Assembly: GCF_016429015.1 (NCBI RefSeq)
Contig: NZ_JAELTU010000031.1
Span: 1 to 53,683, forward strand
Direction: 5' to 3'
From: Rhizobium sp. ASV20
GTDB taxonomy: Bacteria > Pseudomonadota > Alphaproteobacteria > Rhizobiales > Rhizobiaceae
Length of the DNA: 53,683 nt
The notes under the pieces are model-generated. The model did not search any database. It saw only the letters and a list, made by a program, of their open reading frames with translations, and had not been told where the DNA came from. The translations under genes were made by a program, and so were the position numbers. Positions 38,201 through 46,788 of this stretch are shown here, piece by piece (within the stretch, counting starts at the first letter, position 1; each line of letters begins with the position of its first letter).

Positions 38201-38767
38201 ATGCTCGTCTATCAGTTCATCCCCGCGTGCTGGATCGTCCTGATCCTGATCTGGCTCTTCGCCTCTTTTCGCGTCAAGAAAACCGTCAGGCAGGAACATC
38301 CCCTCTCGCGCCTCGGCAATACCGCGCCGATCTGGCTCGGTGCATTTCTGCTGGCGGCGCATCGTTCCTGGCTTGGACCTCTGGGTAGTCTCATCATCCC
38401 TCTTAGTTTGAACGTCTATTATGTCGGCGCGGCTTTGACGTTCATGGGGGTTGTCTTTGCGATATGGGCGCGCTTTTACATTGGCCGGAACTGGAGTGGT
38501 GTCATCACCATCAAGCAAGACCATGCCCTGATCCGTTCCGGTCCGTACGCGCTTGTGCGTCACCCGATCTATTCGGGTCTGACGCTCGCCGTCATCGGTT
38601 CGGCTATTGCGCGTGGCGATATCGCCGCAGGGCTTGCCATCCTGGCCATTCTCTATGCCGTTCTGCGCCGCGTTCAGATTGAGGAAAGCTGGATGAGCGA
38701 GACCTTCGGCGGCGCCTATGCCGACTACAAGGCCAGCACGCCGGCTTTGATCCCGTTTATAAAATAG
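38201..38767 (+). CDS. Isoprenylcysteine carboxyl methyltransferase-like membrane protein
   Basis: A 188-residue membrane protein with about five helices. The C-terminal half has the ICMT/PEMT signature: SGPYALVRHPIYSGLTLAVIGSAIARG (RHPxY motif binds S-adenosylmethionine) and, further on, EESWMSETFGGAYADYKASTPALIPF. Bacterial members methylate small or lipid substrates, since bacteria lack prenylated CAAX proteins; the true substrate is unknown. It is cotranscribed with the GST gene. Its stop lies one base from the stop of the convergent ligD-type gene, so no terminator fits between them. Confidence 0.85.
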   Translation: MLVYQFIPACWIVLILIWLFASFRVKKTVRQEHPLSRLGNTAPIWLGAFLLAAHRSWLGPLGSLIIPLSLNVYYVGAALTFMGVVFAIWARFYIGRNWSGVITIKQDHALIRSGPYALVRHPIYSGLTLAVIGSAIARGDIAAGLAILAILYAVLRRVQIEESWMSETFGGAYADYKASTPALIPFIK

Positions 38768-38768
38768 G

Positions 38769-39656
38769 TCACGCGTTCAGTTCCGCTGCGGCTTCAAAAA
38801 AGTCGGCCCAAGGATCGCCATTTTTATTTCCGAACCGCGCGGTGGCGTTCTTGACGGTGAAGGTCGCCGGCCCGATTTTGTCCTTCAACTCTTCCCAGGC
38901 AATCGGCATCGATACGGCGGCTCCCGGTCGTGCCCGCGACGAATAGGGCGCCACCGCTGTATTGCCCCGGCCGTTGCGCAGGTAATCGATAAAGATATGG
39001 CCCGTTCGTTTTGCTTTGCTGGCGACCGACAAGTATTTGTCGGGGCTATCGGCGCTCATCGCATGAGCGATGGCTTCGGCCGTATCTTTGATCTTTGGCC
39101 ACTCCGCATTGGGCTTCAGGGAGGCGACCACATGCAGCCCCTTGCCGCCGGAGGTCTTGACGAACGACGCAAGGCCGAGGGTCGTGAAGCGTTCTCTTAT
39201 CTCCTGCGCTGCTGTAATGACCGCAGCCCAGCCGACATCCTCGCCGGGATCGAGATCCATGACGATCATGTCGGGCTTCTCCCAGTGGTCTATCGTCGTG
39301 CCCCAGGGGTGTATTTCCAGCGTCGCTGATTGGACGAGCGCCGCAAGCCCGTCAAAGTCCTCGATCTTCAGAAACTTGGCGCTCGCCTCGTCCTCGGGGT
39401 CGGCAACTTCGATGATATGCGGATTGAGGCCTTTCCAGGCATGTTTCTGGAAGAAGCGAGGCCCACTTATGCCCTCCGGGCAGCGCAGCAGAGCGAGAGG
39501 CCGATTGACGACGAAGGGTGCCATGCGCGGCCACGCCAAGGCGTAGTAGTCGAGGAGATCCTGCTTGCTCACGTGGTCGTCCGGCCAGTAGAGCCGCTCG
39601 GGATGCGTCAATTGAACGGAAGTTGCAGGTCTAGACTCAATGGGCGTCTTTGCCAT
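38769..39656 (-). CDS. Stand-alone LigD-type polymerase/primase domain protein
   Basis: A 295-residue protein equal to the polymerase domain of bacterial NHEJ ligase D. LTHPERLYWPDDHVSKQDLLDYY, PLALLRCPEG, GPRFFQKHAWKG, the metal-binding D134-L-D136 (MDLDPGED) and SGGKGLHV (169-176) are all present. It could fill gaps with ribo- or deoxynucleotides at broken ends. No ligase or nuclease domain is fused and no ku gene is adjacent, so it is one of the separate LigD parts common in rhizobia. Start uncertain: ATG 39656 (MAKTP) or 39662 (MRMAKTP). Confidence 0.88.
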   Translation of the reverse strand: MAKTPIESRPATSVQLTHPERLYWPDDHVSKQDLLDYYALAWPRMAPFVVNRPLALLRCPEGISGPRFFQKHAWKGLNPHIIEVADPEDEASAKFLKIEDFDGLAALVQSATLEIHPWGTTIDHWEKPDMIVMDLDPGEDVGWAAVITAAQEIRERFTTLGLASFVKTSGGKGLHVVASLKPNAEWPKIKDTAEAIAHAMSADSPDKYLSVASKAKRTGHIFIDYLRNGRGNTAVAPYSSRARPGAAVSMPIAWEELKDKIGPATFTVKNATARFGNKNGDPWADFFEAAAELNA

Positions 39657-39745
39657 TCGCATGCGCTCCATCTTCCTGTGGCGGGAAAGCTGCGTCGGGC
39701 GGAGACTAGCATTGCCCGGCGCAGGAAGTCGATCGTCGCGGCGCC

Positions 39746-40540
39746 TTACGGCATCAGCTGGCCACCATTGACCTCGATGATCTGGCCCGTGATGTAGCCG
39801 GACAATGTCGGGGATGCCAGAAACAGATAGGCGCCGACGCAATCTTCAGGTGTCCCGACGAAACCCATCGGGATGGTCTTGCGCTGCAATTCCATCTGCT
39901 CGTCATTCGTGTAGCGTTCATGGAAGGGCGTTGCGATGACGCCGGGCGCGACCGCATTGACGCGGATCTTGTCGTTGACGAATTCCTTGGCGTGACCATG
40001 CGTGATCGTGGAGACGAAGCCCTTGGAGGCGGCGTAGAGAATCGCGCCGCCGCCGCCGCCGTTGCGTGCGGCGATCGATGTCGTGTTGATGACGAAGCCG
40101 CCCTGCTTCTTGAGGTGGGGGTGGGCTGCGCGGGTCGCTGCAAGCACCGAGCGGGCATTGAGGTTCATCACACGCTCGTAATGTTCGTCGGTCATGGCCG
40201 ATGTCGGGAGCCGCCCCAGCATTCCGCCGGCATTGTTCACCAAGCCGTCCAGGCCGCCCAAAGCGTCGGCAGCGTCTTGGATCACACGTTCTGTTTCGCC
40301 GTCCTTGGAGACGTCGCCCTGTATCAGATGGACCGTGCCATCGGCAGCCTTGATCTCGGCAGCCAGCCGTTCGGCGGGCTCGCGGCTGGCATTGAAATGC
40401 AGGCCGACCTTCATGCCCTGTGCGGCGAAGGCCAGTGCGACCGCTGCACCGATGCCGGTCGAAGCGCCCGTTATCAGCACGCGCTTCCCGGCAAGATCGG
40501 GAATGCGAATGGAAGCGAGGGATTGCGCGAGTTCTGCCAT
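39746..40540 (-). CDS. SDR-family oxidoreductase
   Basis: A 264-residue classical short-chain dehydrogenase. TGASTGIGAAVALAF (cofactor loop), LVNNAGGMLG, INTTSIAARNGGGGGAILYAASKGFVST (Ser, Tyr-x3-Lys) and VNAVAPGVIATPFHERY are intact, and the C-terminal SGYITGQIIEVNGGQLMP is typical of sugar or 3-ketoacyl-type SDRs. The RE pair after LHFNAS suggests NADP(H). A strong GGAGGAG lies six bases before ATG 40540. Substrate unknown; the TNDEQMELQRKTIPMGFVG segment resembles sugar-acid dehydrogenases. It lies upstream of the LigD gene on the same strand, 89 bases apart, but a functional link is doubtful. Confidence 0.85.
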   Translation of the reverse strand: MAELAQSLASIRIPDLAGKRVLITGASTGIGAAVALAFAAQGMKVGLHFNASREPAERLAAEIKAADGTVHLIQGDVSKDGETERVIQDAADALGGLDGLVNNAGGMLGRLPTSAMTDEHYERVMNLNARSVLAATRAAHPHLKKQGGFVINTTSIAARNGGGGGAILYAASKGFVSTITHGHAKEFVNDKIRVNAVAPGVIATPFHERYTNDEQMELQRKTIPMGFVGTPEDCVGAYLFLASPTLSGYITGQIIEVNGGQLMP

Positions 40541-40708
40541 GACGTCTCCTCCTGAACCTCAAAAATCATATGATGAAATCATTCTGCTGCGTGAGGCGCA
40601 AGAGCCGGAGGGCAAGACGGGAAAATGGAAGCGACAACGATCCCCGCCACTACCTGTTCGGGCCGGCGTGATGCGCATCGTTACGGACGGTCCGCCCGGT
40701 AAGTCAGG

Positions 40709-41545
40709 TCAGGCCAGAATATCGCTGCTCACCGGTTGCGGCACGACGGTGTGTTGCCGCTGCAGGCGGGCTCGTACCAGATGGCCGGACAGCCGCAGAA
40801 ACCGGAAACACACTCGGTTAACCTCGACAAAGAGCCGGTATGGAAGGACGGTTAGATAGTGAGCTCGCGAGCGATGATAACGCCGCCGTTGCCGGATGCC
40901 TTGAATTTGAGAGGGCAGCCCGAGCTGCTGGTTGATGGGAATGGGAGTAACGAAAGCCGACTTCAGTCCCTGGAAGAACTCCAGATCAAAAGCCAGATCG
41001 AATGGTAGTCGCATGGGGAGCAGCACCTCGACGAACCATCGTGCTGCCCGTCGATTGATGAGGTAGGCGCCGGATCCCTTTTCCCTGGTCAAGGCAATCG
41101 CCAGGCTACGGCCTTTGGTAAGTTTGGAGAACTCGAACTTCCTGCCAGCGCTGACCGTTGACAGGCGCAGGATATCCCATTGCTCAGCCTGCCCGATCGC
41201 GGCGCTGATGATGTCTGGGAGATCCGGCGGAAATTCGAGATCGTCCTCCAGAATGAGAGCGAATTCGCTATCGGAAGCAACAAGACGTTTGGCGCATTCG
41301 ACATGGCTCAGATAGCAGCCGACTTCTCCCGGATTTCGCCGGCGGCCATGCATGAAGCGAAACGAGGTTTCGCTGAACTGCTTGGTCGGGAATTCGATCA
41401 AGCTGCCGTCGATAGCCGGCACACGTTCGAACGTTAAGCCGATCTTTTCCAGCTTCTCTCGCATATCGGTCAGGCGATCACTTGCCCGATCCAGGTTAAT
41501 TAGAAATATCGTCAGCGACGCTCCGGTAAGCCCTGCATCCTGCAT
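40709..41545 (-). CDS. Glycosyltransferase family 25 protein
   Basis: A 278-residue protein of the LPS-type GT25 family. IFLINLDRASDRLTDMREKLEKIG (N-terminal strand and helix), ERVPAIDG, RNPGEVGCYLSHVECAKRLV and ALILEDDLEFPPDL (EDD metal motif) are the family hallmarks; SGAYLINRRAARWFVE follows. It probably transfers galactose or a related sugar to lipopolysaccharide or a surface glycan in the cytoplasm. The C-terminal 60 residues are very basic. Start taken at ATG 41545; TTG 41557 would add MDEN. No other envelope genes adjoin it. Confidence 0.88.
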   Translation of the reverse strand: MQDAGLTGASLTIFLINLDRASDRLTDMREKLEKIGLTFERVPAIDGSLIEFPTKQFSETSFRFMHGRRRNPGEVGCYLSHVECAKRLVASDSEFALILEDDLEFPPDLPDIISAAIGQAEQWDILRLSTVSAGRKFEFSKLTKGRSLAIALTREKGSGAYLINRRAARWFVEVLLPMRLPFDLAFDLEFFQGLKSAFVTPIPINQQLGLPSQIQGIRQRRRYHRSRAHYLTVLPYRLFVEVNRVCFRFLRLSGHLVRARLQRQHTVVPQPVSSDILA

Positions 41546-41767
41546 GTTCTCGTCCAATCCAACCTAGCGCTATTGAGTCGCCTTTCGGAGCGAACATGTT
41601 CATTTCAGCTGACAGGAGCCTGACAGGCCAAGGCAGGACGCCAACGCGGAATGGCGTCAAACGCTGCCGAAGCTCGTTTTGCACATCTCACATATGATTG
41701 GCTGGCAGAAAGACACATTGTTGAGGGACCGCGAATGTGCGACGATATCGGCCGGGAGGAGCGGTCC

Positions 41768-43645
41768 ATGGTGTCGACTTTGTCGCACATTAAGGAGATC
41801 GAGCGTGTCGCAATGGGGGCCACGAGCCCGCGCGATGCGCCGGTGGTACAATCCTGGTTGCGTTGTCTGAACGATTACAGGCTTGATCCTGCCGCCGCGC
41901 AGGAAGCCTATATCGTGCCGGAAACCAAGCTGCGCGAGCATCGAGAGCAGGCGGAGGAGTTGATCCGCATCGGCCGCTCCGGCCTCGAGCAGCTCTTCGG
42001 TCAGGTCGTTGAGCAGAACTATGTCCTGCTTCTGTCCGATGCCCGCGGTGTCACCGTGGATTTCATGGGGGACCCGACGTTTGACAATCAATTGCGCAAA
42101 GCGGGGCTCTATCTCGGTTCGGAATGGTCGGAGAATAGAGCAGGCACCTGCGCCGTCGGTGCCTGCATGGTCTCGGGTGAGCCTGTCATCATCCATCAGG
42201 ATGATCACTTCGATACCAGCCACATCGGACTGACCTGTACCGCGGCGCCGATCTTCGACACGCTGGGCGACCTGACGGCCGTTCTCGACATCTCTCAGCT
42301 TCGCTCGCCGACGGCAAAGGCCAGTCAACAACTTGCCCTGCATCTCGTCGCCTCAACGGCGCGGCGCATCGAGCTTGCCAATCTGATGAGCCGGACGCGC
42401 AATGACTGGGTGCTGCGCCTGGCACGCTCGCCGGAATTTCTCGATGTCGATCCCGATGCGGCGATCGCGCTCGATGGCAGCGGCCGCATCACCGGCATGA
42501 CGCATGGTGGGTTCGGTGCCTTGGCGCGTGCGATGAATATGCGCGGTATCTCGACGCGTCAGTTCATCGGTCAGCCGATCGATCGCTTCTTCGATATCGA
42601 GCTGGACGACCTGCCGCAATTCATGCGCGGCAGGCCGAATGGAGACAGGTTGCTGAAGGCCAAGAGCGGGCTTGCCGTCTTTGCCAGCGCCATTGCTCCG
42701 GCTGCCGGCGTGCGCCGTATGCCGGCTGCTGATGGTTCCAAGGTTCAATCCGCCTTCGAAAGCCTCAGCTTCGGCGATCCGGCGATGGAGCGCTTGCAGG
42801 CCCGGGCGGCAAAGCTCGCCGGCCGCGATATTCCGATCCTCATTCACGGTGAGACCGGCAGCGGCAAGGAGTATCTTGCCCGCGCGATCCACGACAGTTG
42901 TGGTGGCAGCGGAAAATTCGTGGCCGTCAATTGTGCCGCCATCCCCGAGCAGCTGATGGAATCGGAATTGTTCGGTTACGCGCCGGGCGCCTTTACCGGC
43001 GCCAATCAGAAGGGTAAGCGCGGTCTCATCGAGGAAGCAGACGGGGGCACCTTATTTCTGGATGAAATCGGCGACATGCCGCTTTCCCTGCAGAGCCGTC
43101 TGCTGCGCGTGCTATCCGAAAATGAGGTGCAGCCCGTCGGGGCGTTGAAGGCGCGATCGGTGCGCCTGCGCATTCTCTCCGCCTCCCATAGGAATCTGGC
43201 CGAACTGGTAACGCTCGGTCAATTCCGGCAGGATCTCTATTATCGCCTGAATGCGGTCATGCTTGCCTTGCCGCCATTGCGCGAGAGGCAGGATCTGCAT
43301 GCCATGATCGATCAGCTATTGCATCGTGTGGGGCGCGAGAATGCGCAATTCTATCGGCTGGATGCCGAGGCTCGCAAACGACTGCTCGATCACGATTGGC
43401 CGGGAAATCTGCGTGAGCTTTCGAATGTGCTTCGCGTGGCCGCTGCGCTGTCCGAGGGGGGCGTTATCGGCACGGACTGCCTGCCTGATGCGCTGCATCG
43501 AGGCGCCGTCCGACGTGATCGGCCAGACGGTGACACCGATCTGCGCCAAGCTCTCGACGAATGCGGCAACAATATTTCTGAACTCGCCCGCAAACTCGGC
43601 GTCAACCGTTCCACCATTCATCGCAGGCTGAAGCGCCTCAACTGA
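41768..43645 (+). CDS. acoR: AcoR-like sigma-54-dependent transcriptional activator
   Basis: A 625-residue enhancer-binding protein. The N-terminal sensor region contains a GAF domain (about 75-200; WSENRAGTCAVGACMVSGEPVIIHQDDHF, AAPIFDTLGDLTAVLDIS), typical for AcoR regulators of acetoin catabolism. The AAA+ domain has Walker A GETGSGKEYLARAI (about 360), ELFGYAPGAFTGA (sigma-54 contact loop, about 400-410), DGGTLFLDEIGDMP and an R-finger region. A Fis-type helix-turn-helix ends the protein (NISELARKLGVNRSTIHRRLKRLN). GGGAGGAG six bases before ATG 41768 favours that start over 41735. It should activate the sigma-54 promoter downstream. Inducer unknown. Confidence 0.9.
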   Translation: MVSTLSHIKEIERVAMGATSPRDAPVVQSWLRCLNDYRLDPAAAQEAYIVPETKLREHREQAEELIRIGRSGLEQLFGQVVEQNYVLLLSDARGVTVDFMGDPTFDNQLRKAGLYLGSEWSENRAGTCAVGACMVSGEPVIIHQDDHFDTSHIGLTCTAAPIFDTLGDLTAVLDISQLRSPTAKASQQLALHLVASTARRIELANLMSRTRNDWVLRLARSPEFLDVDPDAAIALDGSGRITGMTHGGFGALARAMNMRGISTRQFIGQPIDRFFDIELDDLPQFMRGRPNGDRLLKAKSGLAVFASAIAPAAGVRRMPAADGSKVQSAFESLSFGDPAMERLQARAAKLAGRDIPILIHGETGSGKEYLARAIHDSCGGSGKFVAVNCAAIPEQLMESELFGYAPGAFTGANQKGKRGLIEEADGGTLFLDEIGDMPLSLQSRLLRVLSENEVQPVGALKARSVRLRILSASHRNLAELVTLGQFRQDLYYRLNAVMLALPPLRERQDLHAMIDQLLHRVGRENAQFYRLDAEARKRLLDHDWPGNLRELSNVLRVAAALSEGGVIGTDCLPDALHRGAVRRDRPDGDTDLRQALDECGNNISELARKLGVNRSTIHRRLKRLN

Positions 43646-43652
43646 CGCATCC

Positions 43653-43672
43653 GCTGCAACACCTGTTGCAGC
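43653..43672 (+). promoter_or_regulatory. Perfect 20-bp palindrome, likely AcoR-type enhancer site
   Basis: GCTGCAACA and TGTTGCAGC flank CC as a perfect inverted repeat, seven bases after the acoR-like stop codon. The -24 element is about 85 bp downstream, a normal distance for an upstream activator sequence of a sigma-54 promoter. The CAACA/TGTTG core resembles recognition sites of AcoR-type proteins. Confidence 0.7.
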
Positions 43673-43756
43673 AGAAGTGATGCATGCCGGGCGACGAGCA
43701 TCATCGGTGGTGGATAATCGATTGAATTGATTGTGTTTTCCAGATAAATTTCAATC

Positions 43757-43772
43757 TGGCACGGTGCTTGCT
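43757..43772 (+). promoter_or_regulatory. Sigma-54 (-24/-12) promoter
   Basis: TGGCACGGTGCTTGCT matches the RpoN consensus TGGCACG-N4-TTGCW exactly, with GG at 43758-43759 and GC at 43770-43771. Transcription would start near 43783, about 28 bases before the dehydrogenase ATG at 43811. Confidence 0.92.
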
Positions 43773-43810
43773 CACTTCTCGTTGCAAGAGCAAATGAGGA
43801 GGAAACAGGA

Positions 43811-44884
43811 ATGAAAGCTCTCCGCTTCCATGCCGCCAAGGACTTACGCATAGAGGACATCCCGCCGCCGGCAGCGCCCGGTCCGGGAGAAGTTCTGATT
43901 GAGAATCGCTACTGCGGCATTTGCGGTACTGACCTGCATGAATATTCCTATGGTCCGATCTTCGTGCCGAAAGAGCCGCATCCCTTCACCAAGGCACATG
44001 GTCCGCAGGTTCTCGGTCATGAATTCGGTGGGGTGGTCAAAGCCGTGGGCGAGGGTGTTTCGCACGTGACAGTCGGCGACCGTGTCTCGGTGCAGCCGCT
44101 GATCATGCCGCGTGTGGGGGATTACTATGCTGACCGGGGTCTTTTCCATCTAAGCTCGCAGCTCGCGCTTGCTGGCCTGTCCTGGCATTCGGGCGGCATG
44201 GCACAGGCCGCACTTCTCAATGACTACAATGTGCAGCCTATCCCGGCGAGCTTGAGTGACGAAGAGGCTGCTCTCATCGAACCGACGGCGGTTGCCGTCT
44301 ATGCTTGCGATCGAGCCGGAGTCACGGCAGGCAGCAGTGTGCTGATAACCGGCGCCGGACCGATCGGTATCCTGACCGCAATGGCAGCCCGTGCCGCCGG
44401 TGCAACCCAACTTTTCCTGTCGGACCTCAACGATACCCGGCTGGCGCTTGCCCGAGAAGCGCTCGGTCACGTTCGAACCATCAATCCGAGGTTGGAGAAG
44501 GTTGGAGATGTCGTTCGCAGCGAAACGGAGGGGAATGTCGGCTGTGACATCGCTATCGAATGCGTCGGCAACGAACATGCCCTGAAGACCTGCGCCGATG
44601 CCGTACGCAAGCAGGGCGTCGTCGTCCAGACCGGCCTGCATCCCCACGAAAATCCGTTGAACTGGTTCGATGTCACTTTCAAGGACATCGATATAAGAGG
44701 ATCCTGGGCCTATCCGACGCACTACTGGCCTCGCGTCGCGCGGCTGATCGCCAGCGGCCAAATTCCGGCGCTCCGGATCGTCACCAAATTCGTGTCGCTG
44801 AGTGAAGCGGTCGAAGAAGGGTTCGATCAGTTGCTCGATCCCGCCGGCCGGCACCTCAAGATACTGATCGACCTGTCACGATAA
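43811..44884 (+). CDS. Zn-type medium-chain alcohol dehydrogenase, butanediol-dehydrogenase-like
   Basis: A 357-residue medium-chain dehydrogenase. The catalytic-zinc residues are present: Cys35 (YCGICGTDLHEY), His70-Glu71 (LGHEFGG) and a later acidic residue in LIEPTAVAVYA. The Rossmann segment is VLITGAGPIGILTAMAARAAGA with an SDLND pair, suggesting NAD+. The order resembles (R,R)-2,3-butanediol dehydrogenases. Unusually, all four structural-zinc cysteines are missing: the loop reads PLIMPRVGDYYADRGLFHLSS, with R100, D103, A106 and S114 in their places. First gene behind the sigma-54 promoter, AGGAGGAAAC before ATG. With the AcoR-like activator this points to oxidation of an acetoin- or diol-like compound. 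Confidence 0.85.
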   Translation: MKALRFHAAKDLRIEDIPPPAAPGPGEVLIENRYCGICGTDLHEYSYGPIFVPKEPHPFTKAHGPQVLGHEFGGVVKAVGEGVSHVTVGDRVSVQPLIMPRVGDYYADRGLFHLSSQLALAGLSWHSGGMAQAALLNDYNVQPIPASLSDEEAALIEPTAVAVYACDRAGVTAGSSVLITGAGPIGILTAMAARAAGATQLFLSDLNDTRLALAREALGHVRTINPRLEKVGDVVRSETEGNVGCDIAIECVGNEHALKTCADAVRKQGVVVQTGLHPHENPLNWFDVTFKDIDIRGSWAYPTHYWPRVARLIASGQIPALRIVTKFVSLSEAVEEGFDQLLDPAGRHLKILIDLSR

Positions 44885-44950
44885 CGCATTGATATCGCAA
44901 GGCAGTTGAGGAGCTGCCTCGCATCTTTTCAAAGAGCAGGAGGAGATGAA

Positions 44951-46750
44951 ATGCTCGACAAAACCCCAACCACGCGCGTCCAGGCGCTTCTCGACAAACT
45001 TGGCGAGACACTTGCTGCGGGCCGTATCGATGAGGCCGTGTCGCTCTTCGCCGAGGAGTGCTACTGGCGCGATCTTGTCGCCTTCACCTGGAACATCAAG
45101 ACTGTCGAAGGGCGCGACCAGGTGCGCGACATGCTGGAAAAGCAGCTTGCTGGCACAAAGCCTTCGCACTTCCGCGTTGCCGCAGGCGAGGAAGCGACGG
45201 AAGCCGATGGAGTGCTGGAGAGCTGGATCTCCTTCGAGACAGCCGTGGGCCGCGGCTACGGTCTCGTTCGTTTCAAGAACGGCCTGATCTGGACCTTGTT
45301 GACTGCGCTCGTCGAGCTGAAGGGGCACGAGGAAAAATCAGGCTTCACCCGCCCGCTCGGCGCAAAGCACGGCCAGAACCTTGGCGGAAAGACCTGGAAG
45401 GAAGAGCGCGAGGACGAAGCGCGAACGCTCGGTTACGACAAGCAACCCTATGTCGTGATCATAGGTGGCGGCCAGGGCGGGATAGCGCTCGGCGCACGGC
45501 TCCGCCAGCTCGGGGTTTCCACGATCATTCTGGAGAAGAACGATCGGGCAGGCGATTCCTGGCGCAAGCGCTACAAGTCGCTCTGCCTGCACGATCCGGT
45601 CTGGTACGATCATCTGCCCTATATCGACTTTCCGAAAAATTGGCCGGTCTTCGCGCCGAAAGACAAGATCGGCGATTGGCTCGAGTTCTATACCAAGGTG
45701 ATGGAGCTCAATTACTGGACGCGCTCGGCCGCCAAATCGGCAACATGGGACGAACAGGCCAAGGAGTGGACCGTCATCGTCGACCGCGACGGCGAAGAAG
45801 TTGTGCTGAAGCCGAAGCAGCTCGTTTTTGCAACGGGCATGTCGGGCAAGGCGAATATTCCGGATTTCAAAGGACGGGAGCGCTTCAAGGGAGAACAGCA
45901 CCATTCCTCGCAACATCCGGGGCCAGACGGTTACAAGGGCAAGAGGGTGGTCGTCGTCGGCTCGAACAATTCGGCGCACGACATTTGCGCCGCGCTGCAT
46001 GAGGCTGGCGTCGACGTTACGATGATCCAGCGCTCGTCTACTCATATCGTCCGGTCGGAAACGCTGATGGATATTGGTCTCGGCGGACTTTATTCGGAGC
46101 AGGCTCTGGCAAACGGCGTGACGACGGCCAAGGCCGATCTGATCTTCGCGTCACTGCCGTATCGGATCATGCACGAGTTCCAGATCCCGCTCTACAATCA
46201 GATGCGCGAGCGAGATGCGGATTTCTATGCGGCTTTGGAAAAGGCCGGGTTCCAGCTGGATTGGGGTTCGGATGGGTCGGGGCTGTTCATGAAGTATCTG
46301 CGTCGCGGCTCGGGCTACTATATCGATATCGGCGCCTCGCAACTGATCATCGATGGCAAGATCAAGTTGCAGGCAGGTCAGGTAGAGGAAATCACCGAAA
46401 ATTCCATCAAGTTGAACGATGGTCGGGAAATCCCGGCCGACGTGATCGTCTATGCGACTGGTTATGGTTCGATGAACGGCTGGGTCGCTGACCTGATCGA
46501 TCAGGAGACCGCCGACACGGTGGGCAAGGTCTGGGGGCTGGGTTCGGAAACGCCGAAGGATCCGGGGCCCTGGGAGGGCGAGCAGCGCAACATGTGGAAG
46601 CCGACACAACAGGAAGCCCTGTGGTTTCATGGTGGCAATCTGCACCAGTCGCGTCACTACTCGCAGTATCTCGCCTTGCAGCTGAAAGCGCGCATGGAAG
46701 GTATTTCTACTCCAGTTTATGGCCTGCAAGCCGTTCATCATCGACGTTAG
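44951..46750 (+). CDS. Flavin-containing monooxygenase with N-terminal NTF2-like domain
   Basis: A 599-residue oxidoreductase. Residues 1 to about 145 form a SnoaL/NTF2-like domain (VQALLDKLGETLAAGRIDEAVSLFAEECYWRDLVAFTW). The FAD site follows (VVIIGGGQGGIALGARLRQLG, about 170-190), then GDSWRKRYKSLCLHDP, the FKGEQHHSSQHP segment (FMO fingerprint FxGxxxHxxx[FY], here ending in His) and the NADPH site VVVVGSNNSAHDI (about 333). C-terminal VIVYATGYGSMNGWV is typical. It probably inserts oxygen into a ketone, aldehyde or 2-oxo acid. AGGAG precedes ATG 44951, 66 bases after the dehydrogenase: one sigma-54 operon. Confidence 0.88.
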   Translation: MLDKTPTTRVQALLDKLGETLAAGRIDEAVSLFAEECYWRDLVAFTWNIKTVEGRDQVRDMLEKQLAGTKPSHFRVAAGEEATEADGVLESWISFETAVGRGYGLVRFKNGLIWTLLTALVELKGHEEKSGFTRPLGAKHGQNLGGKTWKEEREDEARTLGYDKQPYVVIIGGGQGGIALGARLRQLGVSTIILEKNDRAGDSWRKRYKSLCLHDPVWYDHLPYIDFPKNWPVFAPKDKIGDWLEFYTKVMELNYWTRSAAKSATWDEQAKEWTVIVDRDGEEVVLKPKQLVFATGMSGKANIPDFKGRERFKGEQHHSSQHPGPDGYKGKRVVVVGSNNSAHDICAALHEAGVDVTMIQRSSTHIVRSETLMDIGLGGLYSEQALANGVTTAKADLIFASLPYRIMHEFQIPLYNQMRERDADFYAALEKAGFQLDWGSDGSGLFMKYLRRGSGYYIDIGASQLIIDGKIKLQAGQVEEITENSIKLNDGREIPADVIVYATGYGSMNGWVADLIDQETADTVGKVWGLGSETPKDPGPWEGEQRNMWKPTQQEALWFHGGNLHQSRHYSQYLALQLKARMEGISTPVYGLQAVHHRR

Positions 46751-46788
46751 CGTGCTGAGGAAAGAGTCGTAAGAGTTTGAAAATATTT

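Noticed and set aside
39657..39842. N-terminal extension of the LigD-type protein into the SDR gene
   Set aside because: It overlaps the C-terminus of the upstream SDR in another frame; family resemblance begins only after MAKTP.
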